The notes under the pieces were generated by a model that was not told where the DNA came from, ran no database searches, and saw nothing but the letters and a program-made list of their open reading frames with translations. A program made the translations under genes and the position numbers. This document shows, piece after piece, positions 1 to 8,057 of a stretch of DNA of 64,000 nt. The stretch's first letter is position 1. The number at the start of each line of letters is the position of its first letter. Source of the DNA: Gammaproteobacteria bacterium (GTDB taxonomy: Bacteria > Pseudomonadota > Gammaproteobacteria > Nevskiales > Nevskiaceae); contig JAHZLQ010000033.1 of the NCBI GenBank assembly GCA_022599775.1, positions 1-64,000 on the forward strand. Reading direction: 5' to 3'.

Positions 1-278
1 ACTGGCCGCAAGGCCCGATGGCGGACGATGCGCTGTACTGGATGGGTGAGGCCAATTATTTCAAGCGCGACTACAATGCCGCACTTGGCAGCTACCAGGA
101 TTTGCTGAGCCGTTTTCCGCGCTCGGAGCGCGCGCCGGACGCCTTGCTCAAGGTCGGGTTCTCGCAGCTTGAGTTGAAGCAGACCGCCACCGGTCGAGCG
201 ACGCTCGAACGCGTGACGCGCGAATATCCCGATTCCACGGCCGCCGGACTCGCGCGTCAGCGACTGCAGCAGGGATGA
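1..278 (+). CDS. cpoB: CpoB/YbgF-type TPR protein, C-terminal part only
   Basis: The reading frame is open from the window edge, so this is the 3' end of a longer gene. About 91 residues are visible. They form two TPR-like helical hairpins (pattern ALYWMGEANYFKRDYNAALGSY, then DALLKVGFSQLELKQTATG) and end in RQRLQQG. That layout matches the C-terminal TPR domain of CpoB (YbgF). CpoB is the periplasmic partner of the Tol-Pal system and couples outer-membrane constriction to PBP1B during division. In gammaproteobacteria tol-pal-cpoB is often followed by queE/queC, as here, with only one base between the TGA and the queE GTG. A PBP1B gene (mrcB) lies elsewhere in this window. Naming rests on the TPR motif and gene order, because the diagnostic coiled-coil N-terminus is outside the window. 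Confidence 0.8.
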   Translation, partial: WPQGPMADDALYWMGEANYFKRDYNAALGSYQDLLSRFPRSERAPDALLKVGFSQLELKQTATGRATLERVTREYPDSTAAGLARQRLQQG

Positions 279-279
279 C

Positions 280-969
280 GTGACGGCAACAGCGACCGCG
301 ACCCCCGTCGCCGCAGCCGCAGCTCAGGCCGCGCGGCTCAAGATCACCGAGATTTTCGTCTCATTGCAAGGTGAATCCACCTATGTGGGTCTGCCAACCG
401 TTTTCGTGCGCCTTACCGGTTGCCCTCTACGTTGCCAGTATTGCGACACCGCCTACGCGTTTCACGGCGGACACTGGAAGAGTCTTGACGAAATCGTCGA
501 TCAAACCCGCGCCTATGGTGTGCGGCATGTCTGCGTCACCGGCGGTGAGCCGCTGGCACAGCGCAATTGCCGTGAGCTGCTGCAAAGGCTTTGCGACACC
601 GGCCTGACGGTCTCGCTGGAAACCAGCGGCGCGCTTGACGTCACCGGCATCGACCGCCGCGTCGCGCGCATCGTCGATATCAAGACACCCGATTCCGGCG
701 AGTCCCAGCGTATGCTTTGGGATCACTTCGAAGACCTCACGACACACGATCAGGTGAAGTTCGTGATCTGCAGCCGTAATGACTACGATTGGGCGCGCAG
801 CCGCGTCGACAGCCTCGGTCTCGTCGGGCGCTGCGAAATTCTGTTTTCACCCAGTCATCAACAAGTCAGCCCGCGCGAGCTTGCGGACTGGATCGTTGCG
901 GACCGCTTGCCGGTGCGCATGCAGGTGCAAATGCACAAGCAATTGTGGGGAGACGTCGCCGGAAAATGA
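280..969 (+). CDS. queE: 7-carboxy-7-deazaguanine synthase (radical SAM)
   Basis: QueE converts 6-carboxytetrahydropterin to 7-carboxy-7-deazaguanine in the queuosine/preQ0 pathway, in the cytoplasm. The protein is 229 aa. The radical-SAM cysteine cluster CPLRCQYC is at residues 48-55 (CX3CX2C) and binds the 4Fe-4S cluster. The [15 protein letters not shown] segment before it and GGEPLAQ after it are typical of the family. The start is GTG at 280, one base after the cpoB stop. The N-terminal Ala/Thr-rich stretch (residues 2-18) is probably an unstructured extension, so a slightly later start cannot be excluded. The stop overlaps the queC ATG (ATGA), so the two are translationally coupled. No preQ1 riboswitch is visible upstream. 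Confidence 0.93.
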   Translation: MTATATATPVAAAAAQAARLKITEIFVSLQGESTYVGLPTVFVRLTGCPLRCQYCDTAYAFHGGHWKSLDEIVDQTRAYGVRHVCVTGGEPLAQRNCRELLQRLCDTGLTVSLETSGALDVTGIDRRVARIVDIKTPDSGESQRMLWDHFEDLTTHDQVKFVICSRNDYDWARSRVDSLGLVGRCEILFSPSHQQVSPRELADWIVADRLPVRMQVQMHKQLWGDVAGK

Positions 970-1646
970 GGAAGCCTGCGGTCATTCTGCTGTCCGGCGG
1001 ACTTGATTCCGCCACGGTTCTGGCGGCGGCGCGCGATGCCGGATTCGAGTGTCACGCATTGTCGGTGTCGTATGGGCAGCGGCACCTCGCAGAGATTGAG
1101 GCTGCGGCCCGGGTCGCCGCCGCCCTCGGTGCTGTCCAGCATCGGGTGATGGATGTGAATCTGGCCGGCATCGGAGGTTCCTCGCTGACCGATCTGAGTC
1201 AGGACGTTCCGGAGGCCCCGTCGACTGGAATTCCATCGACCTACGTGCCGGCTCGCAACACCCTGTTTCTGTCACTGGCACTGGGTTGGGCCGAGGTGCT
1301 GGAGGCGCACGACATCTTCGTCGGCGTCAACGCGGTGGACTATTCCGGTTACCCGGATTGCCGACCGGAGTTTATCGATGCCTTCGAACGTCTGGCCTCG
1401 GTCGCGACCAAGGCGGGCGTCGAAGGGCAGGGGATGCATGTCCACGCACCCCTGATCGACCTTGGCAAGGACGAGATCATCAAACTCGGCACGCAGCTGG
1501 GCGTTGACTATGCGATGACAGTCTCCTGCTATCAAGCTGAGGGCAGCGGCGCCGCCTGTGGACGCTGCGATTCCTGCCGGCTGCGGCGCGAGGGGTTCGA
1601 AGCCGCCGGCATTGCCGACCCGACCCGCTACGTCGCTCGGGCTTGA
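966..1646 (+). CDS. queC: 7-cyano-7-deazaguanine synthase
   Basis: QueC is an ATP-dependent enzyme that turns 7-carboxy-7-deazaguanine into preQ0, the next step after QueE. The 226-aa product has the PP-loop SGGLDS at residues 10-15. Near the C-terminus is a zinc-binding cysteine set (SCYQ followed by CGRCDSC). The [18 protein letters not shown] and [16 protein letters not shown] segments are family signatures. The reading frame stays open upstream to 789, but the ATG at 966 overlaps the queE stop in an ATGA. It also gives [15 protein letters not shown], the normal N-terminus and family length, so 966 is chosen. The gene ends about 75 nt before tRNA-Lys. Confidence 0.95.
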   Translation: MRKPAVILLSGGLDSATVLAAARDAGFECHALSVSYGQRHLAEIEAAARVAAALGAVQHRVMDVNLAGIGGSSLTDLSQDVPEAPSTGIPSTYVPARNTLFLSLALGWAEVLEAHDIFVGVNAVDYSGYPDCRPEFIDAFERLASVATKAGVEGQGMHVHAPLIDLGKDEIIKLGTQLGVDYAMTVSCYQAEGSGAACGRCDSCRLRREGFEAAGIADPTRYVARA

Positions 1647-1650
1647 CGGG

Positions 1651-1679
1651 TTCCGATGCCGGGACTCATCGGGTATGAT
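1651..1679 (+). promoter_or_regulatory. Predicted promoter of tRNA-Lys
   Basis: TATGAT at 1674-1679 is a good -10 element. TTCCGA at 1651-1656 is a weak -35 with a 17-bp spacer. The following CCCGCCCCGCG discriminator is GC-rich, as expected for a stringently controlled stable-RNA promoter. Transcription would start near 1686, about 35 nt before the tRNA. Confidence 0.5.
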
Positions 1680-1720
1680 CCCGCCCCGCGCCGTCGTCCG
1701 GCCGTATCAATCAGTTTTCA

Positions 1721-1796
1721 GGGTCGTTAGCTCAGTCGGTAGAGCAGCTGGCTTTTAACCAGTAGGTCGTTGGTTCGAATCCAACACGACCCACCA
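1721..1796 (+). tRNA. tRNA-Lys (anticodon TTT)
   Basis: A complete cloverleaf can be folded. The acceptor stem is GGGTCGT (1721-1727) with ACGACCC (1786-1792), followed by discriminator A and an encoded CCA. The D-arm is GCTC/GAGC. The anticodon stem is GCTGG/CCAGT with loop CTTTTAA, placing anticodon TTT at 1754-1756. The T-arm is GTTGG TTCGAAT CCAAC. The tRNA is 76 nt with CCA and reads AAA/AAG. Confidence 0.98.
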
Positions 1797-2155
1797 AACA
1801 CGCCTCCGCGCATCGTCCAGACGTCCGGCCAGCGAGCCGGTCATACCGGTGGCTTGTCCGCTGTGGTGTTGCGGTCTCGTTGACTCCCCGGCGCGCTCAC
1901 AAGGCTATGACCTGATCTCAGGGTCGAGACCGAGCGGACTGGAGGTCGCCTCACGTTTGCGAGTCAAAGCCATCAAGGCGCGGGAAACCGCGCCGGGTAC
2001 GTTACAATGAAGCGCCCATGCGCGTGCTTTGGGTGGCATTCGACGCGCGCCAGACTGGCTGCGTTCGGTGCATCAGGCCGGCATGGGCGGTGAGGTTTTA
2101 CCCGGAGTGAGCAGCAGCGTTGCGTCGGCGCTAGCCATCAAGAACCTTGGGGCCA
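1797..2155. other. Intergenic stretch without a recognised gene
   Basis: About 360 bases lie between tRNA-Lys and the terminator of the opposing tRNA-Leu. I find no supported gene. A TACAAT at 2003-2008 stands nine bases before a 30-codon reading frame at 2018-2110 (start MRVLWVAF). The frame is Arg/Trp/Cys-rich, has no clear -35 element or ribosome binding site, and resembles no family I know. The rnr promoter may lie in this stretch, but I cannot place it. Confidence 0.4.
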
Positions 2156-2180
2156 CAAAAAACCCCGAACAAGTCGGGGC
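2156..2180 (-). terminator. Rho-independent terminator of tRNA-Leu
   Basis: On the minus strand the stem CCCCGA/TCGGGG (2163-2168 with 2174-2179, loop ACAAG) is followed by a run of six T (2157-2162 read in reverse). It lies about 40 nt past the tRNA 3' end. Confidence 0.85.
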
Positions 2181-2218
2181 TTTTGGTGTCGCAACGCAAT
2201 GCATCAAAACTCTTAATT

Positions 2219-2304
<86 letters not shown>

Positions 2305-2315
2305 AGAGGCGCGCA

Positions 2316-2344
2316 AATCTATCGGCGGCGGTAGGCTTTGTCAA
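2316..2344 (-). promoter_or_regulatory. Strong sigma-70 promoter of tRNA-Leu
   Basis: On the minus strand a perfect TTGACA (2339-2344) is separated by 17 bp from TAGATT (2316-2321), with a GC-rich discriminator (GCGCGCC) after it. The start site would be near 2309, just before the tRNA 5' end at 2303. The -35 lies only about 8 bp from the rnr start codon, so this promoter fires away from rnr. Confidence 0.8.
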
Positions 2345-2351
2345 TCATTTA

Positions 2352-4676
2352 ATGCTTCAGAAAAAGGAACATCCCACGAACAGCAACAAACGACGCCAGG
2401 ACTGGCGCAAGCTGGACCCGGAATACGAGCGGGAACGTCAACGCTACGAGAATCCGACGCCAAGCCGACGATACATCCTCGAAGTCCTCGAATCGCAGGA
2501 CGGGCCGCTCAAGGCCGACGAGTTGGCGAGCTGCATCGGCCTGGGCAGCCGAGACGACTTCGAAGCCTTTCGTCACCGCCTCGGTGCGATGGTCCGCGAC
2601 GGCAGCCTGGCGCAGAACCGCCGCGGCGCCTTCGGTGTAGTCAGCCACATGAGCCTGGTACCGGGACGCGTCATCGCGCACCGTGACGGCTATGGCTTTC
2701 TCACGCCGGACGAGGGCGGCGACGATGTCTTCATGTCGCCACGCGAAATGCGCAGCCTGATGTCGGGCGACCGCGTTCTGGTGCGTGTCAATGGCGAGGA
2801 CGCCCGCGGGCGACGCGAAGGCGTTCTGGTCGATGTGCTCGAACGCGCCAATCAGACCGTGGTCGGACGCTACATCGTCGAGCATGGCGTAGCGCATGTC
2901 AGCCCGGACAATCCACGCATACATCACGACATCCTGATTCCCGAGGAAGGCCGCAACGGCGCACGCGAAGGGCAGATGGTGGTTGCGGCGATCGAGGTTC
3001 ATCCCGGCGCGCGCAGTCTGCCGGTTGGCCGGGTCGTCGAGGTATTGGGCGATCATCTGGCGCCGGGTATGGAAATAGAAGCCGCGATTCGTGCGCATGG
3101 TCTGCCGCATGTCTGGCCGGAGGCGGTCGAGCGGGAGGCGGCAAAAGTGCCGCAGAAAGTCAGCTCGCAGCAGGCTCAGGGGCGCGTCGACCTGAGGGAT
3201 CTGCCGCTGGTCACGATCGACGGCGCCGATGCCCGCGACTTCGACGATGCGGTGTATTGCAAGCCGATGCGCGGACCGCTGCGCAACGGCTGGACGCTGT
3301 GGGTTGCGATCGCCGATGTCGATGCCTATGTTCCGATGGGTTCCGCGCTGGACACGGAGGCGCGCGAGCGCGGCAATTCGGTGTACTTCCCGGAACGCGT
3401 GATCCCGATGCTGCCCGAGGCGCTGTCCAACGGCGTGTGCTCGCTCAATCCTGATGTCGAGCGGTTGTGCATGGTCTGCGAAATGCGCATCAACAAGGCC
3501 GGGGAAGTGACGCGGGCGCGTTTCTACGAGGGTGTGATGCGATCCCATGCGCGACTCACCTACGACGAGGTCTATTCGATACTGGAAAATCCGGACGGAC
3601 CCGAAGCACAGGCGCGCAAGGCCGTGGTGCCACAGCTTCAGGATCTGGACGCCTTGTTCGGCGCGTTTTTCAGCGCACGTGAAAGGCGCGGCGCGATGGA
3701 TTTCGAAACCACCGAGACCAAAATCCGTTTCGGCGAAAACCGCAAGATCGAGAAGATCGTGCCGGTACAGCGCAACCGCGCCCATCGCATCATTGAGGAG
3801 TGCATGATCGCGGCGAACGTGCAGGCCGCACGCTATGTCGTCAAGCACAAGCGGCCCAGCCTGTTTCGCGTCCATGCCACGCCGGATGTCGAGAAGGTCA
3901 AGGTGTTGCGCGAGTTCCTTGCGGCACGCGGCCTCAAGCTCGGTGGCGGCGAAACGCCGACGCCCAAGGACTACGCGGCCGTCGCGGCACAGCTGCCGGG
4001 GCGCGATGACCAGTCCATGGCGCAGAGCATGTTGCTGCGCTCGATGATGCAGGCTCGGTATTCGCCGAGCAACGATGGCCATTTTGGCCTCGCGCTGGAG
4101 GAATATGCGCATTTCACCTCGCCGATCCGCCGTTATCCGGATCTGGTGCTGCACCGCGCACTCAAGCATGCGATCCGGCGCGAGGCGAAAAGGACCTTCG
4201 CCTACGACCAGGAACAGCTCGAAGCCCTGGGTGCACATTGCGCGATGACAGAGCGTCGTGCCGATGAGGCGACGCGCGATGTGACGCTGTGGCTCAAGTG
4301 CGAATACATGCGCGATCGCGTCGGCGAGGTTTTTGACGGCGTGATTGTCGGCGTAACCAGCTTTGGCGCGTTTGTGGAATTGAAGGATCTCTACGTCGAG
4401 GGTCTGGTGCATGTGTCCACGCTGTACAACGACTATTACCAGTTCGACCCCAAGCGCATGCGCATGGTCGGCGAACGCAATGGTCGGGTGTACGCACTGG
4501 GCGACGCGATTCGGGTCAAAGTCGTTCGTGTCAGCCTGGACGAGCGCAAGATCGATCTGGAACCGGAACACAGCCAGCCCCGAAGCGTTCAGAAGCCATT
4601 CACGAAAGCACCCAACAATTCGCGCGAACACGCCGGCAAGAAGCGTCGGCGGTCGTCCAAAAGGAGTGGTAAATGA
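2352..4676 (+). CDS. rnr: Ribonuclease R (3'-5' exoribonuclease)
   Basis: RNase R is a processive hydrolytic 3'-5' exoribonuclease that degrades structured RNA and takes part in rRNA and tmRNA quality control. The protein is 774 aa. An N-terminal winged-helix RNB_N region (about 25-90) is followed by two cold-shock domains (about 90-240). The RNB catalytic domain carries DGADARDFDDAV at 290-301, the Asp cluster that binds Mg. The HFTSPIRRYPDL motif comes later in that domain. An S1 domain lies at about 657-735 and a Lys/Arg-rich tail ends KKRRRSSKRSGK. The start is ATG 2352, the first Met before the conserved region, but no good ribosome binding site precedes it. The stop overlaps the next ATG (ATGA). 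Confidence 0.97.
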   Translation: MLQKKEHPTNSNKRRQDWRKLDPEYERERQRYENPTPSRRYILEVLESQDGPLKADELASCIGLGSRDDFEAFRHRLGAMVRDGSLAQNRRGAFGVVSHMSLVPGRVIAHRDGYGFLTPDEGGDDVFMSPREMRSLMSGDRVLVRVNGEDARGRREGVLVDVLERANQTVVGRYIVEHGVAHVSPDNPRIHHDILIPEEGRNGAREGQMVVAAIEVHPGARSLPVGRVVEVLGDHLAPGMEIEAAIRAHGLPHVWPEAVEREAAKVPQKVSSQQAQGRVDLRDLPLVTIDGADARDFDDAVYCKPMRGPLRNGWTLWVAIADVDAYVPMGSALDTEARERGNSVYFPERVIPMLPEALSNGVCSLNPDVERLCMVCEMRINKAGEVTRARFYEGVMRSHARLTYDEVYSILENPDGPEAQARKAVVPQLQDLDALFGAFFSARERRGAMDFETTETKIRFGENRKIEKIVPVQRNRAHRIIEECMIAANVQAARYVVKHKRPSLFRVHATPDVEKVKVLREFLAARGLKLGGGETPTPKDYAAVAAQLPGRDDQSMAQSMLLRSMMQARYSPSNDGHFGLALEEYAHFTSPIRRYPDLVLHRALKHAIRREAKRTFAYDQEQLEALGAHCAMTERRADEATRDVTLWLKCEYMRDRVGEVFDGVIVGVTSFGAFVELKDLYVEGLVHVSTLYNDYYQFDPKRMRMVGERNGRVYALGDAIRVKVVRVSLDERKIDLEPEHSQPRSVQKPFTKAPNNSREHAGKKRRRSSKRSGK

Positions 4677-5386
4677 AGATGAAAACGAAGACCGCGAGCC
4701 TCAAGGCAGCCGTAGCGGGTGTCGCCATCATTTCTCTGGCAGCCTGCGCCACCGACAACCCCAACCGTAGCCGCAACATCGGTGCGGGTGTTGGCGCCGT
4801 GGCCGGCGCGGTGCTCGGCAATTCGGTCAGTGGTGCGCGCGGGGCGCCCTGGGTGGGTGCGGCGGTCGGCGCCATCGCCGGCGGTGCGGTGGGCAACTAC
4901 ATGGACAAGCAGCGCGCCGAGATGGAGCAGCAGCTCGCCAAGGAAGCCGAGCGCGATGAACTGCATATCAGTGAAATGTCGGACGGCTCCTTGCGTGTCG
5001 GCGTCGCCAGTGACATTTCGTTCGAGTTCAACAAGGCCGAGCTGACTCCGGCCGCGCTGCAGACCTACGGCAAGATCGCGAGCGTGCTGCAAAGCTATGA
5101 TTCGACCGTGATTCACGTGGTCGGACACACCGATACCAGCGGTTCGGCCGAATACAACCAGAGTCTGTCGGTGCAGCGTGCCGCTGCCGTGGGCAACTAT
5201 TTCGCGCAGATGGGCGTCAGCGCCGCCCGCATTCGCGAAGAAGGGCGCGGCGAGCGTGAACCACTGGTTCGCACCGGCGACAACGTCAAGGAAGCACGCA
5301 ACCGTCGCGTGGACATCGTGATCAAGCCGGTCATCGAGGGACGAGAATCCGAGGCCTGGACGCCGCCGCCGTACCTGGGCGGTTGA
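4673..5386 (+). CDS. OmpA-family lipoprotein with glycine-zipper domain (YiaD-like)
   Basis: This is a predicted outer-membrane lipoprotein that binds peptidoglycan. The 237-aa product has a lipoprotein signal with lipobox LAAC (Cys25). A glycine-zipper segment follows (about 36-75, alternating Gly/Ala with IGAGVGAVAGAVLG and VGAAVGAIAGGAVG). After a charged linker comes a C-terminal OmpA domain (about 105-222) with GHTDTSGSAEYNQSLS and NRRVDIVI, the peptidoglycan-binding signature. The same architecture is seen in E. coli YiaD. AAGGAG lies just before the ATG at 4673, which overlaps the rnr stop, so it is cotranscribed with rnr. A strong terminator follows. Confidence 0.9.
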   Translation: MKMKTKTASLKAAVAGVAIISLAACATDNPNRSRNIGAGVGAVAGAVLGNSVSGARGAPWVGAAVGAIAGGAVGNYMDKQRAEMEQQLAKEAERDELHISEMSDGSLRVGVASDISFEFNKAELTPAALQTYGKIASVLQSYDSTVIHVVGHTDTSGSAEYNQSLSVQRAAAVGNYFAQMGVSAARIREEGRGEREPLVRTGDNVKEARNRRVDIVIKPVIEGRESEAWTPPPYLGG

Positions 5387-5415
5387 TCGCGGGCGAGTCT
5401 CCCGTCTGCCAGAAA

Positions 5416-5444
5416 GGCGCCGGAATCCGTTCCGGCGCCTTTTT
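5416..5444 (+). terminator. Rho-independent terminator after rnr/lipoprotein operon
   Basis: A perfect 10-bp stem GGCGCCGGAA/TTCCGGCGCC with loop TCCG is followed by TTTTT (5440-5444), 30 nt after the lipoprotein stop. Confidence 0.95.
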
Positions 5445-5528
5445 GCTTGGCGAGTGCGGCGGCACGCCGGACAATCGCGGTGCTGTCCGAACTTCGTCCC
5501 GATTGATGCATCCATCCATGGAGTACCT

Positions 5529-6263
5529 TTGAGCAATACGACCTACATCGGCGGCTGGCACGCCGTTCTCGCAGCGCTGGAAAGCGAGGTTCTGCCGTTG
5601 GAGGTTTACATCAGCGACAGCCGTAGCGGTGAGCGCGCGGCGCAGATCAGCAAGGTCGCGGCCGCCAAGTCGGTTCCAGTCCGCGCGCGTTCACGCTCGG
5701 ACCTCGATGTACTGGCGCCGGGCCTGCGGCATCAGGGCGTGTTGGCGATGGTGCCGGCCGCTTCCATCAGCGGTGAGGAGGCATTGGAGGTGCCGGCGAC
5801 GCCGGACCGGCTGGTGCTCATACTCGATGGCATTCAGGACCCCCACAATCTCGGCGCCTGTCTGCGGACCAGCGAAGCGGCCGGCGTCACGGCCGTGGTC
5901 ATTCCGAAGGACCGGGCAGTCAGCCTGACGCCAGCCGCACGCAAAGTGGCGGCGGGCGCGGCGGAACGTGTGCCGGTGGTCGCGGTCACAAACATCGTGC
6001 GCTCGATGAAACGACTACAGGAATTGGGGTACTGGATCACCGGTTTGGCCGGTGAGGCCACCGAGTCGCTCTATGATGTCGATCTGACCGGACCGACCGT
6101 GCTGGTGATGGGTTCGGAAGGCGAGGGCCTGCGTCGACTCACACGCGAAAACTGTGATCGGCTCGCAAAAATCCCGATGCAGGGTCAGATCGAAAGTCTG
6201 AACGTATCGGTCGCCGCCGGTATCTGTCTGTTCGAATCCGTGAGGCAGCGCCAGACGCGATGA
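5529..6263 (+). CDS. rlmB: 23S rRNA (guanosine-2251-2'-O)-methyltransferase
   Basis: RlmB is a SPOUT-family enzyme that methylates G2251 in the peptidyl-transferase P-loop of 23S rRNA using SAM. The C-terminal SpoU domain shows LDGIQDPHNLGACLRTSEAAG, VLVMGSEGEGLRRL and IPMQGQIESLNVSVAAGI, the three motifs of the trefoil knot that binds SAM and RNA. The frame is open from 5454, but that would begin only ten bases after a terminator. The TTG at 5529 has GGAG five bases upstream and gives SNTTYIGGWHAV, the usual N-terminus, and 244 aa (E. coli protein 243). The 3' end overlaps the next gene (ATGA). Confidence 0.95.
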   Translation: MSNTTYIGGWHAVLAALESEVLPLEVYISDSRSGERAAQISKVAAAKSVPVRARSRSDLDVLAPGLRHQGVLAMVPAASISGEEALEVPATPDRLVLILDGIQDPHNLGACLRTSEAAGVTAVVIPKDRAVSLTPAARKVAAGAAERVPVVAVTNIVRSMKRLQELGYWITGLAGEATESLYDVDLTGPTVLVMGSEGEGLRRLTRENCDRLAKIPMQGQIESLNVSVAAGICLFESVRQRQTR

Positions 6264-7222
6264 ACATCCGCTGGGTCGCCGCCGGAGCCGGCCTGGCACT
6301 GCTGAGCTGTCTGCTCTGGTGGTGGAGCCAGACTCGGCTCGATGCGAGCCGTGCCGCATCGCAGCAGGAGCGATCCGTGGAGGCGGGGCGGAGCCGGTCC
6401 GATGCGCCGGACGCCGTGCTTGAGCCCACGACCGATGTGCCCGCCGAACCCGAGCCCGAAGCGCGTCGGGGACCACGCCTGCGCCGCCTGATCGTGGATC
6501 GGCGATCACAGTTGCCGACTGGGCCACTGCAGGCGTTCATTCGCGAGCGGACCGAAGCCGCCGAGGGCGGAGACGCCGATGCGGCCTACCAGCTTGGCCT
6601 GGCGCTGAAGGAATGTCGCCGTATACAGACGGCGCCCGAGGCGCTCGATGCGGTGATTCAGACCATGTATCAGACGCGTCGTCTGGACGGTATTCCAGTC
6701 GAGAACCCGGACCGCATGGCGGCTGAGTTGCGACGACGCTATGAACGCTGTCGCGGTGTACCGGCCGAGGCACGCAACCGGTACTACGAATGGATGAGCC
6801 TGGCCGCCGATTCCGGTTCCCTGGAGGCCCAGGAATCGATGGTGTTTCAGCTGCCACCGGGCAATATCTGCCGCGAGCGCGAGCTTGAAATGTGCGACTC
6901 CACGCAGCGCGCCAACACCTTCGCATTGCGCGAACAGCAGGCGGCGTGGCTGTTGCAGGCCCGGCGTGGCGGTAGCGCCAATGCACTGTGGCAGGTCGGT
7001 GCGGCTTATCTCAACGGCGAGATGCTGCCGAGGGACACGGTCCAGGCCTATGCGCACCTGCGTGCGTTTCAGCTCGTCAGCCAGTCGTTCGACATCGAAG
7101 ATCGGGTGGCTGGTCTGGTGGCCGATCTGGCCGAATCGATGCGCCCGGTTGAAGTCGCCGAAGCTGAAACCGAGGCGCTGCAGCTGATTTCGACGCGACA
7201 ATGTTGCGTCTACTTCCGCTGA
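6260..7222 (+). CDS. Membrane-anchored protein with Sel1/TPR-like repeats, unknown function
   Basis: The 320-aa protein is not recognised as a named family. Residues 7-22 form a single hydrophobic segment ending in a Trp cluster, followed by a Glu/Pro/Arg-rich linker (about 30-75). That suggests an inner-membrane anchor with a periplasmic domain. Three helical segments resemble Sel1-like repeats: GDADAAYQLGLALKEC, AADSGSLEAQESM, and GGSANALWQVGAAYLNGE with YAHLRAF. The C-terminus is CCVYFR. The ATG overlaps the rlmB stop, so it is translated with rlmB. Sel1 repeats usually mediate protein-protein contacts, so a scaffold role is possible. Function is otherwise unknown. Confidence 0.75.
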   Translation: MNIRWVAAGAGLALLSCLLWWWSQTRLDASRAASQQERSVEAGRSRSDAPDAVLEPTTDVPAEPEPEARRGPRLRRLIVDRRSQLPTGPLQAFIRERTEAAEGGDADAAYQLGLALKECRRIQTAPEALDAVIQTMYQTRRLDGIPVENPDRMAAELRRRYERCRGVPAEARNRYYEWMSLAADSGSLEAQESMVFQLPPGNICRERELEMCDSTQRANTFALREQQAAWLLQARRGGSANALWQVGAAYLNGEMLPRDTVQAYAHLRAFQLVSQSFDIEDRVAGLVADLAESMRPVEVAEAETEALQLISTRQCCVYFR

Positions 7223-7246
7223 TGGGGCGCCGTGGTCCGCAAATAC

Positions 7247-7275
7247 TTGTGTTACAAGGCTTCAGGCCCTAGAAT
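7247..7275 (+). promoter_or_regulatory. Predicted promoter of the rpsF operon
   Basis: TTGTGT (7247-7252) and TAGAAT (7270-7275) are separated by 17 bp, giving a start near 7282 and a leader of about 93 nt before rpsF. GC-rich sequence follows the -10, as in ribosomal-protein promoters. Confidence 0.6.
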
Positions 7276-7282
7276 CGCGCGC

Positions 7283-7311
7283 CCGATCGGCCATCCGGCC
7301 GATCGGCTTTT
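7283..7311 (+). terminator. Perfect hairpin with T-run between the rlmB operon and rpsF
   Basis: A 10-bp perfect stem CCGATCGGCC/GGCCGATCGG with loop ATCC (7293-7296) is followed by CTTTT. It could terminate the rlmB operon. It also starts exactly where the rpsF transcript would begin, so it might instead be a 5' stem of that mRNA. Confidence 0.6.
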
Positions 7312-7329
7312 GTCCCACCGCGCTGCGGG

Positions 7330-7358
7330 GGACTACGCAGTTCAACGGCTGCGTATCC
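7330..7358 (+). promoter_or_regulatory. Hairpin in the rpsF leader, possible S6:S18 autoregulatory site
   Basis: TACGCAG (7334-7340) pairs with CTGCGTA (7349-7355). The helix is extended by GGA/TCC (7330-7332 with 7356-7358) across a bulged C7333. The loop TTCAACGG carries a CGG. Known bacterial rpsF leaders contain a hairpin bound by the S6:S18 complex for feedback control. The position just before the GGAG of rpsF fits, but I cannot match the published consensus by eye. Confidence 0.35.
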
Positions 7359-7374
7359 ACAAATTGGAGACCCG

Positions 7375-7815
7375 ATGAGGCATTACGAAATCGTGGTCAT
7401 GGTGCACCCGGATCAGTCCGAGCAGGTGTCCGCCATGATCGAGCGTTACAAGGGGATGGTCGAAGCCGACGGTGGCAAGGTCCACCGTCTCGAAGACTGG
7501 GGCCGTCGCCAGTTGGCCTACCCGATCGCGAATCTGCACAAGGCCCACTACTTCCTGATGAACGTGGAGTGCTCCGGCGCCGTTCTGGAAGAGCTGGAAG
7601 GCGCCTTCAAGTTCAATGACGCGGTGATCCGCCGTCTGGTGACGCGCAAGGATCAAGCGGTGTCGGTGCAGTCCCCGCTGTTCAAGAACCCGGAAGAAGA
7701 CAAGAAGCCGGAGCGCGCCTCGCGTTCGGACGAGTCCGACAATTCGAATGACGATTCGTCTTCGGATTCCGATTCGGATACCGAAACCACCACTGAAACC
7801 GAGACGGAGGCCTGA
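7375..7815 (+). CDS. rpsF: 30S ribosomal protein S6
   Basis: S6 sits on the 30S platform as a dimer with S18. The 146-aa product has the normal fold in residues 1-98, with [24 protein letters not shown] and AHYFLMN typical. The remaining 48 residues are an acidic, Ser/Asp/Thr/Glu-rich tail, longer than in most S6 proteins. In E. coli the S6 tail is extended by RimK with glutamates, so a long genomically encoded acidic tail is notable. GGAG lies 5 nt before the ATG. It is the first gene of rpsF-rpsR-rplI. Confidence 0.97.
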   Translation: MRHYEIVVMVHPDQSEQVSAMIERYKGMVEADGGKVHRLEDWGRRQLAYPIANLHKAHYFLMNVECSGAVLEELEGAFKFNDAVIRRLVTRKDQAVSVQSPLFKNPEEDKKPERASRSDESDNSNDDSSSDSDSDTETTTETETEA

Positions 7816-7817
7816 GC

Positions 7818-8045
7818 ATGGCACGCTTCTTTCGCCGCAAGAAAAGCTGCAAATTCACTGCCGAAGGCATCGAAGAGATCGACTACAAGGATCTCGCCAC
7901 GCTCAAGCAGTTCGTGGGCGAGAACGGCAAGATCGTTCCGGCCCGCATCACCGGTACCAAGGCACGTTATCAGCGTCAGCTCGCAACCGCGATCAAGCGC
8001 GCGCGTTTCCTGTCGTTGCTGCCGTACACTGACAAGCACCAGTAA
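7818..8045 (+). CDS. rpsR: 30S ribosomal protein S18
   Basis: The 75-aa basic protein has [14 protein letters not shown] at the N-terminus and [14 protein letters not shown] plus [12 protein letters not shown], all diagnostic of S18. It binds the 16S platform together with S6. It begins 2 nt after the rpsF stop, as in the conserved S6-S18-L9 operon. The length is normal and nothing is odd. Confidence 0.97.
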   Translation: MARFFRRKKSCKFTAEGIEEIDYKDLATLKQFVGENGKIVPARITGTKARYQRQLATAIKRARFLSLLPYTDKHQ

Positions 8046-8057
8046 GGGAGACTGATA

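Noticed and set aside
789..965. Upstream extension of queC
   Set aside because: It lies in queE in another frame, is Arg-rich, and ATG 966 gives the normal QueC length and an ATGA junction.
2018..2110. 30-codon frame (MRVLWVAF...) after tRNA-Lys
   Set aside because: A TACAAT precedes it, but there is no -35, ribosome binding site, homology or composition signal to support a gene.
2349..4631. 760-aa open frame antisense to rnr
   Set aside because: It mirrors the RNase R gene; composition (His, Arg, Gln-rich) is typical of a GC-rich antisense shadow. The plus strand shows a full RNase R.
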